A DNA stretch of 64,000 nt from Lachnospiraceae bacterium AC2031 (GTDB taxonomy: Bacteria > Bacillota > Clostridia > Lachnospirales > Lachnospiraceae): assembly GCA_000687975.1 (NCBI GenBank), contig JIAB01000001.1, positions 2,766,001 through 2,830,000 of the forward strand. The letters are read 5' to 3'. The notes under the pieces are model-generated. The model searched no databases. It was not told the origin of the DNA and saw only the letters and a list, made by a program, of their open reading frames with translations. The position numbers and the translations under genes are program-made. Every line of letters begins with the position of its first letter. The stretch's first letter is position 1. Positions 27,901 through 36,516 of this stretch are shown here, one piece after another.

Positions 27901-28456
27901 ATTCAATACAGAGGTTTACTCTAACACAGGTGGACAGTCTTCAAAGGCTACTCCTACAGGTGCTGTTGCACAGTTCGCTGCAGGTGGTAAGGAGATCAAG
28001 CAGAAGGATCTTGCAGCTATCGCAATGAGCTATGGTTATGTATATGTTGCTCAGGTTTCTATGGGTGCTAATTACAACCAGCTTATCAAGGCTATCAAGG
28101 AAGCTGAAAGCTATCATGGTCCATCACTCATCATCGCTTACGCTCCATGTATCAACCACAGAATCCGTGTTGGTATGAGCAAGGCTATGGCTGAGGAGAA
28201 GAAGGCAGTTGATGCTGGATATTGGAACCTGTTCAGATTCAATCCTGAAGCTGATAAGAAGTTCACTCTTGATTCTAAGGCTGCTACAGTTCCTTATCAG
28301 GAGTTCCTCGCTGGAGAGGCTCGTTACACAGCACTTCAGAAGGTTAACAAGGATAAGGCTGATAAGCTCTTCGCTATGGCTGAAGAGAACTCTAAGAAGA
28401 GATTCGCTCACCTTCAGGGTCTCGTAGATCTCTACGATGGAACAAAGGCTGAGTAA
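24932..28456 (+). CDS. nifJ: Pyruvate:ferredoxin (flavodoxin) oxidoreductase
   Basis: The 1174-residue single-chain enzyme oxidises pyruvate with CoA to acetyl-CoA, CO2 and reduced ferredoxin, the central pyruvate step in anaerobic fermenters, in the cytoplasm. Domain order is complete: N-terminal pyrimidine-binding domain (EAAAHASYIFTDCAAIYPIT), the transketolase C-like domain, the gamma domain, a ferredoxin domain with CVECGLCSYVCP and CLGCGSCTNVCPTK for two 4Fe-4S clusters, then the thiamine-diphosphate domain with CAGCGETPY, a distal cluster region and GDGWAYDIGFGG plus NTEVYSNTGGQ. Length is typical. AGGAGG start. The codon use is more biased than in neighbouring genes, as expected for high expression. 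Flanked by terminators, so monocistronic. Confidence 0.97.
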   Translation: MARFKKTMDGNEAAAHASYIFTDCAAIYPITPSSPMAEHTDEWATAGRKNIFGNTVKILEMESEAGAAGTVHGSLVAGAMTSTYTASQGLLLMIPNLYKVAGERLPGVFNVSARCVASHALNIFGDHSDVYACRQTGCAMLCESSVQEVMDLTPVAYMAALEGRLPFINFFDGFRTSHEIQKIDCWSNEDFEDIFPYDALDKFRAEALNPNHPCEKGSAQNPDVFFQTREACNPAYDEMPAIVEKYMDKINAKLGTDYKLFNYYGAPDAEKVIVAMGSVCDTIEETIDYLTAKGEKVGVVKVRLYRPFVNDKFIAAIPKTAKQLIVLDRTKEPGSIAEPLALDVMAAVRGTEFKDTPITRGRYGLGSKDTTPSEIVAAFNNTEKEEFTLSIFDDVTNLSLDSGEALVTTPEGTVCCKFWGLGADGTVGANKNSIKIIGDNTDKYVQAYFDYDSKKSGGITMSHLRFGDKPIKSTYLIHKANFVACHNAAYVRKYRMVEELVDGGTFLLNCPWTGEELDKHLPGQVKKYIADHNINFYTIDGVKLGIESGMGPTRINTILQSAFFTLTGIIPEDEAIEHMKAAAKKSYGMKGDDIVQMNWNAIDLGAKGFVKVDVPADWTNGVDEGLDYPAATTGTKEQQDFVNDVQIKVSAQEGNTIPVSVVARYMDGSTPSGTAAYEKRGVSVSVPVWTPDKCVECGLCSYVCPHAAIRTVALTDAEVAAAPAGFQSKDVTGMPEYKFNIAVSTMDCLGCGSCTNVCPTKSIEMKPLDDALKAQQNLFDYAISVPDKEEVIAKFGAASVKGSQFRQPLLEFSGACAGCGETPYAKLITQLFGDRMYISNATGCSSIWGNSSPSTPYTVNKEGKGPAWDNSLFEDNAEFGFGMYLAQKTLRESLSAKVKAVAETNADVKAAADKFFETYDSTDENTAAADALVAALEKVDSADAKAVVKDKDFLAKKSQWIFGGDGWAYDIGFGGVDHVLASGEDVNIFVFNTEVYSNTGGQSSKATPTGAVAQFAAGGKEIKQKDLAAIAMSYGYVYVAQVSMGANYNQLIKAIKEAESYHGPSLIIAYAPCINHRIRVGMSKAMAEEKKAVDAGYWNLFRFNPEADKKFTLDSKAATVPYQEFLAGEARYTALQKVNKDKADKLFAMAEENSKKRFAHLQGLVDLYDGTKAE

Positions 28457-28487
28457 TCCTAGCTTAAAGCTTAATACAGTTTTTAGA

Positions 28488-28520
28488 TGCCCTTGGGAGA
28501 AATCCCAAGGGCATTTTTAT
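28488..28520 (+). terminator. Rho-independent terminator of nifJ
   Basis: TGCCCTTGGGA and TCCCAAGGGCA form a perfect 11-bp stem around GAAA, followed by TTTTTAT. The strongest terminator in the window. Confidence 0.95.
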
Positions 28521-28614
28521 TTATATTCACAAATGAATAAATACCTCTTTTCTATAAAGCAACAATTTGAGATAATGTGTTATAGTGAAGAAGAAACATT
28601 GGGAGGACATCCAT

Positions 28615-29232
28615 ATGAATATATCAGCATTTATTAAAAGGACGGCTGCCATAGTACTGATGCTGGTAACTCTTATGTCAGTTGCTGCTTGTGGCGCAGC
28701 TAAAGATAATGCAAAGGATAACAAAAAGTATGCAACTGATTATAATCTTGAGTTAAAGAAATCAAAGGCAGTTAAGGATAATTGGCAAATATGGAAGAGA
28801 GAAGAAAATGGTGTAGTCATGCTTCAGATTACGAAGGGTTCAAGTTACGCAGAAGAACCAAGAGATTATCTACTGTTCTGGGTATTTGATTCAGAAAAAC
28901 AGGCAAAAAAGAAATATCAAACCCTTTATAATAAATGTAAAGATTATAATAATGGCAGTAAATGGGAAGAGGGTGATGACTGGTTTGTATCCGAAGAGCC
29001 TGATGTATGTGATGCATTTATAACTTGGATGATCTGTCGTGAAGGTAATGTGATAATAGAAGCAGATCTTGATTTCTCGGGTGCTTGGTCTGATAGCTAT
29101 GTTGAAGAGACAACTGGGACGCCAACCGAAGCGACAACAGAAGAAAAATTCGATAAATCAACACTTAAGGATTATGTGATTGATAATAGATCAGAACTTA
29201 AGGATTTTGTATTAAATGAAATTCTTCAATAA
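28615..29232 (+). CDS. Unrecognised lipoprotein
   Basis: A 205-residue product with a lipoprotein signal peptide: basic start, hydrophobic core AAIVLMLVTLMSVAA and lipobox ending in Cys (VAAC, Cys26). The mature part is hydrophilic, rich in Lys, Asp and aromatic residues (WQIWKREENG, LLFWVFDSEKQAKKKYQ, KWEEGDDWFVSEEPDVCDAFITW), and ends with a Thr/Glu linker and a short helical tail. No domain recognised; it presumably sits on the outer face of the membrane. GGGAGG ribosome site. It is probably alone or weakly coupled to the aldo/keto reductase 49 bp downstream. Confidence 0.8.
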   Translation: MNISAFIKRTAAIVLMLVTLMSVAACGAAKDNAKDNKKYATDYNLELKKSKAVKDNWQIWKREENGVVMLQITKGSSYAEEPRDYLLFWVFDSEKQAKKKYQTLYNKCKDYNNGSKWEEGDDWFVSEEPDVCDAFITWMICREGNVIIEADLDFSGAWSDSYVEETTGTPTEATTEEKFDKSTLKDYVIDNRSELKDFVLNEILQ

Positions 29233-29281
29233 ATATGATTATGAGGTAAAACGTAAGGTTATTGTATAGGAGGTATTGGCT

Positions 29282-30475
29282 ATGCAATATAGAAAAGATA
29301 AACATGGAAATGATCTGTCGATCCTTGGATATGGATGTATGCGATTTACCAAGAAGGGTAATTCCATAGATCTGGATAAGGCAGAGAAAGAGATTATGGC
29401 TGCTTTTAAAGCGGGCGTTAATTACTATGATACGGCGTATATTTATCCTGGAAGTGAAGTGGCTGTTGGAGAAATCTTTGAGAAAAATGGAATCAGAGAT
29501 AAGGTTAATATCGCAACCAAACTGCCACAGTATCTCATTAAGAACAGCAAAGGTCTGGATAAATATTTTGAAGAAGAATTATCCAGGCTTCGTACTGATT
29601 ACGTAGATTATTATCTCATGCATCATCTTACCGATGTTGGTGTATGGGAGAAGCTTAAGGGTGCTGGAATAGAGCAGTGGATAAAAGAGAAAAAAGAAGC
29701 AGGAAAGATCCGTAATATCGGTTTCTCCTATCATGGAAACAGTGATAACTTTATTAAGATACTTAATGATTATGACTGGGACTTCTGTCAGATTCAGTAT
29801 AACTATCTGGATGAGGTTACACAGGCCGGTGTGGCCGGCGTAAAGGCTGCTGCTGAGAAGGGTATTCCTATAGTTATAATGGAGCCTCTAAGAGGCGGTA
29901 AGCTTGTAAATATGCTTCCTGATAAGGCGAAGAAGATAATTGCAGGAAGTGAGCGTGGCTGGACTCCTGCTGAGTGGGCTTTCAGATGGCTCTGGAATCA
30001 GCCTGAGATAACTGTGGTACTTTCAGGTATGAATTCTCTTGAGATGGTAGATGAGAACTGTAAGACCGCCAGTGAGATGGAAGCAGGAACCTTTACAGAT
30101 GCTGATTTTGAATTACTGGAAAATGTAAAGAAGGCCATTCAAGAAAATGAGAAGGTGGGATGTACTGGCTGCAGATACTGTATGCCTTGTCCTAAGGGTG
30201 TAGATATACCAGGTACATTTGCTGCCTATAACACAATGTATACAGAGGGAAAGAGTGCAGGAAGGTTCCAATATGCACAGGCTGTAGGACTTTCCGAAGA
30301 GCCTCCATTTGCCTCCCAGTGCGTTGGCTGTGGAAAGTGTGAGATGCATTGCCCACAGAGTATCCCGATCAGAGAGAAGCTTAAAGAGGCTGATAAGGCT
30401 CTCAGGCCGCTGGGCTATAAGATCGGCATTAATATTGCCCGCAAATATTTATTTAGAAATAAAAAGAAGAAGTAA
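29282..30475 (+). CDS. Aldo/keto reductase with C-terminal 4Fe-4S domain
   Basis: The 397-residue protein begins with a TIM-barrel aldo/keto reductase: GYGCMRF, AGVNYYDTAYIYPGSE (catalytic Asp and Tyr), then NIATKLP with the catalytic Lys, YYLMHHL with the His, and IRNIGFSYHG. Residues ~290-370 carry an added ferredoxin-like domain: CTGCRYCMPCPKGVDIP and CVGCGKCEMHCPQSIPI, eight Cys for two 4Fe-4S clusters (the first in a C-x2-C-x2-C-x3-C spacing). This architecture is common in clostridia and suggests electron transfer linking ferredoxin to NAD(P)H and a carbonyl substrate (inference). AGGAGG eight bases before ATG 29282; TTG at 29276 is a poorer start. Confidence 0.93.
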   Translation: MQYRKDKHGNDLSILGYGCMRFTKKGNSIDLDKAEKEIMAAFKAGVNYYDTAYIYPGSEVAVGEIFEKNGIRDKVNIATKLPQYLIKNSKGLDKYFEEELSRLRTDYVDYYLMHHLTDVGVWEKLKGAGIEQWIKEKKEAGKIRNIGFSYHGNSDNFIKILNDYDWDFCQIQYNYLDEVTQAGVAGVKAAAEKGIPIVIMEPLRGGKLVNMLPDKAKKIIAGSERGWTPAEWAFRWLWNQPEITVVLSGMNSLEMVDENCKTASEMEAGTFTDADFELLENVKKAIQENEKVGCTGCRYCMPCPKGVDIPGTFAAYNTMYTEGKSAGRFQYAQAVGLSEEPPFASQCVGCGKCEMHCPQSIPIREKLKEADKALRPLGYKIGINIARKYLFRNKKKK

Positions 30476-30493
30476 TAAAAGAGAGGTTAATAG

Positions 30494-31573
30494 ATGAGAT
30501 ATCCAAAGTTCTTAACAAAAGGGGGAACTATAGGTTATATCGCTCCTTCCTTTGGATGCGCTATAGAGCCGTATAGTACAAGATTTGAAAATGCACGTAA
30601 GATATTTAAAGAGATGGGTTATAAAGAAAAGCTGGGACCAAATTGTTTCGCGTCCAGTGGTATAGGTATCAGCAATAGTCCTGATAAATGCGGAGATGAG
30701 CTGAATAAAGCCATGACTGATTCAGAGATAGACGCTATTATCACCTGTGGTGGTGGTGAGCTTATGTGTGAGGTTGTGCCATATATCGATTTTGATCTGA
30801 TAGCAAAGAGTGAACCTAAGTGGTATATGGGCTACTCTGATAATACCAACTTTACATTCTTATCGACCATACTTGCAGATACAGCTGCTATATATGGTCC
30901 TTGTGCTCCTGCCTTTGGAAGGGTGCCATGGCATGAGTCAAATGAAGATGCGATAAAGCTGCTTACTGGAGAAATCACAGAGGTTAGAGGTTATGATCTC
31001 TGGGAGATGGAGGGACATCAGCCAGAGGTGGACGAGGATACTCCTGAGGAAGAAATCCCAGAAGTTGATCCACTGCTTCCATATAATACAACTGAGAAAG
31101 TAGTATATCGCTACTATCAAAAGGATACAGATATAGAGACTACAAAGAAGGCTGAGATGTCTGGACGTCTTATAGGTGGATGTGTAGATATCCTTCTGGT
31201 TCAGCTTGGTACCAGATTTGATAAGGTGGATGAATTCCTTGAACGTTATAAGGAAGATGGCTTTATCTGGTTCCTGGAGTGCTGTGATCTGGATATGCTT
31301 TCTATAAGAAGAGCATTCTATACCATGAGAGAGGCTGGTTGGTTCAAATATGCCAAGGGCTTCCTTATTGGTAGGCCACTTCATTATGGTGAGGACGCTA
31401 TGGGCGTTGATCAGTATAATGCAGTCACCGATATGATCGGTGAGCTGGGAGTACCTATCGTGATGGATCTTGACATCGGACATAAGCCTCCAATGATGCC
31501 GATAATTTCGGGTGCGTATGCCGACGTTAAGTGCACGGGAGATGACATTTTAATAAAATATGATTTTAAATAA
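30494..31573 (+). CDS. S66-family LD-carboxypeptidase / MccF-like peptidase
   Basis: A 359-residue S66 peptidase. The N-terminus GGTIGYIAPSFG and GLU/ASP-rich surface are typical; WYMGYSDNTNF carries the nucleophile Ser in the family's GYSDxT motif, WFLECCD the Glu, and GRPLHYGED the His of the Ser-Glu-His triad. Family roles are cleavage of tetrapeptide cell-wall precursors at the L-Lys/mDAP-D-Ala bond in recycling (LdcA) and immunity to microcin C (MccF). The acidic insertion EDTPEEEIPEVDP near 178-190 and its proteobacterial-unlike length favour the MccF-like branch common in Firmicutes. No signal peptide, so cytoplasmic. 18 bp after the aldo/keto reductase. Confidence 0.9.
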   Translation: MRYPKFLTKGGTIGYIAPSFGCAIEPYSTRFENARKIFKEMGYKEKLGPNCFASSGIGISNSPDKCGDELNKAMTDSEIDAIITCGGGELMCEVVPYIDFDLIAKSEPKWYMGYSDNTNFTFLSTILADTAAIYGPCAPAFGRVPWHESNEDAIKLLTGEITEVRGYDLWEMEGHQPEVDEDTPEEEIPEVDPLLPYNTTEKVVYRYYQKDTDIETTKKAEMSGRLIGGCVDILLVQLGTRFDKVDEFLERYKEDGFIWFLECCDLDMLSIRRAFYTMREAGWFKYAKGFLIGRPLHYGEDAMGVDQYNAVTDMIGELGVPIVMDLDIGHKPPMMPIISGAYADVKCTGDDILIKYDFK

Positions 31574-31788
31574 AACATGAAATGGACATAATCCGGACAT
31601 ATAAAAAACATAGAGAAAACACGTGAAAGCCGCATAAACAGTGGCTTCACAGAATGTTCATGGTAAAAGGTACGATTTGTATAAAAATAGTCGTATTTGT
31701 GAAAACATTAATTTTTTTCTTAAGTTACATTTATGCCAACAAATTTACAGACGTTGGTTTTGTATAAAACTTAGGAAAGGAGATTACC

Positions 31789-32661
31789 ATGAATAATTCA
31801 CAGATTATCGAAAGACTATATGAAGCTTGTGCAACTGAGAAAGGACTTCTTGCAATTGTTAAGATGGACAACCTTATAATGTTTAAGGATGCTTATGGAA
31901 CTGATGCGATGGAGCGCTTCCAGAAAGAGTGTCTCGAGATAATAGATAGTTCCACTGGCACAAATGATATCAAGGGATGTCTTGGAACAGATGAGTTTGT
32001 AATCTTCTATAAGGATATGCATGATAAGACAGAAATTCAGAATATCCGTTCGTATCTTGAGGAGAAGGTCAGCGAGCTTGCTACTCAGTATGCCAGCGAT
32101 ACAATAGACACATCTGTAGATATTTCAGTTGGAGCTGTAATGGTTCCTGAGCAGGGAACAAATTATGAGGACCTTTTTGATAAGGCGGACAGAGCACTTG
32201 ATAATAGTAACGTGAACAACAATGTTGTGTTCTATGATTTCAGTGATGTAAAACCTGATTCAAAAGACGGTGCTATGTGGGTTGATAACACTCAGTACAA
32301 CACTGTACATAAGTTCCTCGATAACTATATTCAGACTTATAAAAATCCAGCCTGTGAGCTTATGATCAGTCTTAAGGCGAAGGATGATTCTTTACCAGGA
32401 AAAGAGTACGACAGACTGCTCGACATCATGGGCGGTGCTGTAAAGATGGCTCTTCGAAAGAGCGACGTAATGACAAGGAAGGGAAGTATGTTATATATTT
32501 TGCTTCCAGAGATGACACAACAGCATACTATCAGCGTTGTAAATCGAATCAAAAACAGACTATACAGTATGGATCTTGAAGACACCATAAGCATAAGCAT
32601 TGATTCACAGATGATAGGACCAGAGCGCGAGTATCCAGCCTGGCTAAAAGCGGTTATCTAG
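31789..32661 (+). CDS. Tandem GGDEF-type protein (first domain near-canonical, second degenerate)
   Basis: A 290-residue soluble protein. The first half (1-155) is a GGDEF domain: VKMDNLIMFKDAYG, GCLGTDEFVIF with GTDEF at 66-70 in place of GGDEF, DISVGAVMVP and LFDKADRALDNSN. The second half (~165-275) keeps the fold pattern (ELMISLKAKD, RKSDVMTRKGSMLYILLP, then TISVVNRIKNRLY) but its signature is destroyed. Diguanylate cyclase activity is uncertain because of the Thr; a c-di-GMP or GTP-binding sensory role is possible. No sensor or membrane segment. AAAGGAG before ATG. 22 bp upstream of an AraC-type gene. Confidence 0.75.
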   Translation: MNNSQIIERLYEACATEKGLLAIVKMDNLIMFKDAYGTDAMERFQKECLEIIDSSTGTNDIKGCLGTDEFVIFYKDMHDKTEIQNIRSYLEEKVSELATQYASDTIDTSVDISVGAVMVPEQGTNYEDLFDKADRALDNSNVNNNVVFYDFSDVKPDSKDGAMWVDNTQYNTVHKFLDNYIQTYKNPACELMISLKAKDDSLPGKEYDRLLDIMGGAVKMALRKSDVMTRKGSMLYILLPEMTQQHTISVVNRIKNRLYSMDLEDTISISIDSQMIGPEREYPAWLKAVI

Positions 32662-32683
32662 TTGTAAGAGGGGGTCAGTAGTA

Positions 32684-33427
32684 ATGGATACTAACAGTAC
32701 GTTGAACTACAGGCTTTATTTGCAGCGCCAGGAAGAGTTCATAAGAGATGATTTCCATGCTGAATTCAGGCAGTACAACCGAATTAAGAATGGAGAGGTT
32801 GAAGCGGCAAGAGAAAGGTTCAAGATAGCAAGACACAAGTTTGCGGATCTTAGAGGAACCCTTTCAGATAATCCTGTCCACAACATGATATATCATCTTG
32901 TGGTTGCAGCGGCAGTTATAAGTCGTATGTGCATAGACGGTGGAATGGAACGTGATATGGCATATACACTTACAGATATCTATATAAAGCGAGCTGATGA
33001 GGCGGAGACAGAAGAGGAGGTTCTTGACCTTATGGCAGATATGCAGGTTGACTTTGCAACACGCATGAGAGACCTAAAGAAGGTAAATGCCATCTCCAAG
33101 CATATCCGTCGAAGCATCGATTATATCTATGACAACCTTCAGACCCAGATCTCGGTAAATGATCTGGCAGAGAGAGAAGGGCTTAGTGCTGGTTATTTCT
33201 CCAGACTGTTTATGAAGGAAGTGGGAATGAATGTTAATCAGTTTATTAATGAGACCAAGATCCAGACGGCTCAGAATATGCTGAGATATTCTGAATTCTC
33301 GATTCTTGATATATCTGTATCGCTTAGCTTTTCATCCCAGAGCGCATTTTCCACCATCTTCAAGAAGGTGACTGGTATGACTCCGAAGGCTTATCGCGAT
33401 ACATATTATAGCGTACATATGACCTAA
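32684..33427 (+). CDS. AraC-type regulator with helical N-terminal domain
   Basis: The 247-residue protein has a C-terminal AraC/XylS double helix-turn-helix (residues ~145-245: ISVNDLAEREGLSAGYFSRL and ILDISVSLSFSSQSAFSTIF, ending MTPKAYRDTYY). The N-terminal ~130 residues are helical without a cupin (EEFIRDDFHAEFRQYNRIKNG and AAVISRMCIDGGMERDMAY), so the ligand, if any, differs from sugar-type regulators. It is close behind the GGDEF gene and before the HD-GYP gene, so it may control or respond to this signalling group (inference). GGGGG ribosome site, 9 bases before the ATG. Confidence 0.9.
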   Translation: MDTNSTLNYRLYLQRQEEFIRDDFHAEFRQYNRIKNGEVEAARERFKIARHKFADLRGTLSDNPVHNMIYHLVVAAAVISRMCIDGGMERDMAYTLTDIYIKRADEAETEEEVLDLMADMQVDFATRMRDLKKVNAISKHIRRSIDYIYDNLQTQISVNDLAEREGLSAGYFSRLFMKEVGMNVNQFINETKIQTAQNMLRYSEFSILDISVSLSFSSQSAFSTIFKKVTGMTPKAYRDTYYSVHMT

Positions 33428-33464
33428 ACGGATAAAGTTAACAATATAGTTTACATAACATTAA

Positions 33465-33497
33465 TGAGTCAAAGTGGCTTTGAGCCCAATTGACTCA
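33465..33497. repeat. 33-bp TGAGTC palindrome, copy A (likely terminator)
   Basis: TGAGTC and GACTCA ends, with inner GGCTTTGAGCC, spaced by 5 bases on each side. It is followed by TTTTTTT, so it acts as terminator after the AraC-type gene. The same pattern occurs twice at 54906-54975. Confidence 0.8.
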
Positions 33498-33576
33498 TTT
33501 TTTTGCGTGCAATTAAGGGTAAATGTGATAAAATATTTAGTAGGGGTTTAAAACTATAGATGGAGAGGGATTATAG

Positions 33577-35364
33577 TTGGTAGCACTTTACTACGAAGTC
33601 ATTTTTGGCATATCATTTCTTCTGACGGTTATTTACGTTATGATCTGGCGAAAGCATTTTGATCTTAATATAACTGTCATCTTCATATTGGTTCCTATAG
33701 TTAATCTGGGCTATTATCTTTATGCAAATTCTGCAGATAAATATGCTGCTATGAATGCATATAAGATCATATATATAGGCAGTTGTTTCCTGCCTTTCTT
33801 TGTTACGATGTGCGTACTGAATCTCTGTGAGATAGAGGTTCCAAGGCCACTTCGTTTCTTTGCATTTCTTATTAACACCACACTCTACGTATTTGTTCTC
33901 ACTGTTGGAAAGACACCATACTTCCTGAAGAGTCTGACGGTACATCACAATGTTTTCGGTACCGAGATCAAGAAGGAGTATGGTCCTGTTCATACAGCAT
34001 TTCTCGTTGTTATCATTCTTTATGTGGCTATTGAGATAGTTGCCATCGTCTATTCTAGTATCAGAAAAAGCCAGATCTCCAATACGATCCTTAGACGTCT
34101 GTTTTTTCCGGTTATTGTAACACTGCTTGGATATTTAGGTAATAAGCTTATAGGAACTAAGATTGAGGTAGTTCCTTTCACTTATATATTTGCGCAGATA
34201 ATGTATATAAGTATCGCTCGTCGGATGAGTCTCTATAAGGTCAGCGATATGGTGGTTGATTCCATGGTACAGACTGGTGAGACAGGATTTATATCCATAG
34301 ATTTTGATCATCATTATCTGGGTTCAAATGAGACTGCTCGCGAAATTCTGCCGGGGCTGGTTGATCTAAGTATCGACCAGGATATAACCCGTGTTCCTTG
34401 GATGGAGAATACGGTAGGACATTGGATACACCATTTTGAAGAGGATGAAACAAAGACCCATCTTTATGTTAAAAAGGACAAGATAGAAAAAGTATATAAG
34501 ACAGGACAGGAAAAGCTCGATGATGTAACTGGAGTAGAGGAGAGCGACTACACTTATATAGTCCGCACTCAGTATCTCTATGAAGGTAACAGGAAGATCG
34601 GTTATCAGATATTCCTTACTGATGATACCAAGAATCAGAAGTATGTTGCACTTCTGGATAAATATAAGACTGAGCTTGAAGCTGAGGTGAAGCAGAAGAC
34701 CCAGCATATAGTTGAGATGCACGATAATCTGATCCTTAGTATGGCTACCATGGTTGAAAGTCGCGATAATTCTACAGGTGGACATATCAAGAGAACCAGT
34801 GAATGTGTTCGTATCATTATTGGCGAAATGAGAGCAGATGCAGAATCTCCATTTGCCGACAGACTCACTGATGAGTTCTGTGAGGATATCATAAAGGCTG
34901 CACCTATGCATGATCTGGGAAAGGTTGCAGTAGATGACAAGATACTTAGAAAGCCAGGACGCTTTACTGATGAAGAATATGAAATTATGAAGACTCATGC
35001 GGCTGAGGGCGCTCGTATAGTACATGAGATACTTAAGGACACTGATAATGAGTCATTTAAGATAGTGGCAGAAAATGTGGCTCATTACCATCATGAAAGA
35101 ATGGATGGTTCGGGCTACCCAGAACACCTTGAAGGTGATAAAATACCCCTTGAAGCCCGGATCATGGCAATAGCTGATGTATATGATGCGCTGGTAAGTA
35201 AGCGTGTCTATAAAGAGAGCATGTCGTTTGAACAGGCTGATAAAATAATGATGGAGAGCATGGGCAAGCACTTTGATAAGCAGCTTGAAAAGTACTATAT
35301 CAGCGCGAGACCTAAGCTTGAAGCTTATTACACTTCTCTTGGTGAGCAAACCAACGCTGAGTAA
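33577..35364 (+). CDS. 7TM-sensor HD-GYP protein (c-di-GMP phosphodiesterase type)
   Basis: A 595-residue membrane signalling protein. Residues 1-210 form about seven membrane helices like the N-terminal 7TM region of histidine kinases; ~215-365 is a PAS-like segment; ~370-400 a coiled linker (YKTELEAEVKQKTQHIVEMHDNL); ~395-580 the HD-GYP domain with STGGHIKRTSE, MHDLGK (H445, D446), HHERMDGSGYP and ADVYDAL. The metal-binding HD and the GYP loop are intact, so hydrolysis of c-di-GMP or a related dinucleotide is predicted. The start is TTG at 33577, behind GGAGAGGGA; the next ATG would remove the first helix. 149 bp after the AraC-type gene with a terminator between. Confidence 0.9.
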   Translation: MVALYYEVIFGISFLLTVIYVMIWRKHFDLNITVIFILVPIVNLGYYLYANSADKYAAMNAYKIIYIGSCFLPFFVTMCVLNLCEIEVPRPLRFFAFLINTTLYVFVLTVGKTPYFLKSLTVHHNVFGTEIKKEYGPVHTAFLVVIILYVAIEIVAIVYSSIRKSQISNTILRRLFFPVIVTLLGYLGNKLIGTKIEVVPFTYIFAQIMYISIARRMSLYKVSDMVVDSMVQTGETGFISIDFDHHYLGSNETAREILPGLVDLSIDQDITRVPWMENTVGHWIHHFEEDETKTHLYVKKDKIEKVYKTGQEKLDDVTGVEESDYTYIVRTQYLYEGNRKIGYQIFLTDDTKNQKYVALLDKYKTELEAEVKQKTQHIVEMHDNLILSMATMVESRDNSTGGHIKRTSECVRIIIGEMRADAESPFADRLTDEFCEDIIKAAPMHDLGKVAVDDKILRKPGRFTDEEYEIMKTHAAEGARIVHEILKDTDNESFKIVAENVAHYHHERMDGSGYPEHLEGDKIPLEARIMAIADVYDALVSKRVYKESMSFEQADKIMMESMGKHFDKQLEKYYISARPKLEAYYTSLGEQTNAE

Positions 35365-35400
35365 GCAGCTAACTAAGAAAAGATTTTACGAGGAAAGATT

Positions 35401-36381
35401 ATGAAAGCAGTATATTTAGAGGAAGGGGCAGTGAACAGAGGTGATCTGTCACTTGATCCTATAACATCACTTATTGAAACAACCGTTTATAGAAATACAA
35501 CAGAAGAGAATAAGTTCGAACATATCGGGGATGCAGAAGTGGTCTTCGATAACAAGGTGATTTTTGATGCGAAGACATTTGACCAGTTACCTAATCTAAA
35601 GTATATCGGTGTATGTGCTACAGGATACAACGTAATCGATCTTGACGCAGCTCGTGCCCACGGTGTTACGGTGACAAATGTGCCTGCGTACAGTACGGAG
35701 TCGGTGGCACAGCTTACCTGGGGATTCATCCTTGAACTGGCTGGAAGCATCAGCAAGCATAGTGACAGTGTTCATGCAGGTGACTGGGTACTCAGCGAGA
35801 CCTTCTGTTACTGGCTGAGTCCTGTTATGGAACTGGCAGGTAAGACTATCGGTATTGTGGGATACGGAAATATAGGTAAGCGAGTAGCAGAGATTGCCCG
35901 CGCCTTTAAGATGAATGTGCTTGTCTATACAGCCCATCCAGAGAATTATAAGGGAGACGAGGTGATCGATGCATCTGGTGTATCGAATCTGAGGTTCGTA
36001 TCTCTTGATAAGATATGGAGTGATTCGGATATAATATCCCTTCACTGTCCGATGAATGCATCTACAGAGAAGATGATCTGCAAAGAGAATATTGCCAAGA
36101 TGAAGGATGGCGTCTTTATCATCAATGTATCTCGTGGCGGTCTTGTAAACGAGAAGGACCTGGCGGATGCGCTGAGAAGTGGTAAGGTTGCAGGAGCGGC
36201 TGCAGATGTAGTCACTGTGGAGCCTATGAAGGTCGATAATCCGCTTCTTACAGCTCCAAACATATGTATTACCCCTCATCTTGCCTGGGCCAGCGTAGAG
36301 GCTCGTACGCGCCTTATACAGGTGGTGGCAGATAATCTTAAGGCGTACTTCGATGGTACTCCTCAGAATGTTGTCAGTTAA
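35401..36381 (+). CDS. D-2-hydroxyacid dehydrogenase (glycerate/phosphoglycerate dehydrogenase-like)
   Basis: The 326-residue protein fits NAD-dependent D-isomer-specific 2-hydroxyacid dehydrogenases: the two-domain fold with GKTIGIVGYGNIGKRVAEIA (dinucleotide motif), then FIINVSRGGLVNEKDL (catalytic Arg), AADVVTVEPM (Glu) and CITPHLAWAS (His). The N-terminal DNKVIFDAKTFDQLPNLKYIGVC and ATGYNVIDLDAARAHGVTVTN are very like hydroxypyruvate/glycerate reductases, the most likely activity. Its C-terminal residues and length support that. GAGGAAAG precedes the ATG. Single gene, ending 32 bp before a palindrome that may terminate it. Confidence 0.92.
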   Translation: MKAVYLEEGAVNRGDLSLDPITSLIETTVYRNTTEENKFEHIGDAEVVFDNKVIFDAKTFDQLPNLKYIGVCATGYNVIDLDAARAHGVTVTNVPAYSTESVAQLTWGFILELAGSISKHSDSVHAGDWVLSETFCYWLSPVMELAGKTIGIVGYGNIGKRVAEIARAFKMNVLVYTAHPENYKGDEVIDASGVSNLRFVSLDKIWSDSDIISLHCPMNASTEKMICKENIAKMKDGVFIINVSRGGLVNEKDLADALRSGKVAGAAADVVTVEPMKVDNPLLTAPNICITPHLAWASVEARTRLIQVVADNLKAYFDGTPQNVVS

Positions 36382-36413
36382 AAAATTTAGAAGATAAATA
36401 ATTCATTACTAAT

Positions 36414-36441
36414 GGTGCAGTGGGGTCTGTCCCCGCTGCAC
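36414..36441. repeat. GTGCA-type dispersed palindrome, copy 4
   Basis: GGTGCAG and CTGCAC ends flank GGGGTCTGTCCCC, followed by TTTTTT. It is the left edge of the duplicated cassette unit and a likely terminator for the dehydrogenase gene. Confidence 0.85.
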
Positions 36442-36516
36442 TTTTTTGTGCAAAAAATGTTGTCGTAAGCAGTGTTAGACTTTCAATTGTAAAGAACAAA
36501 ACGGAGGTAGTTAAAT

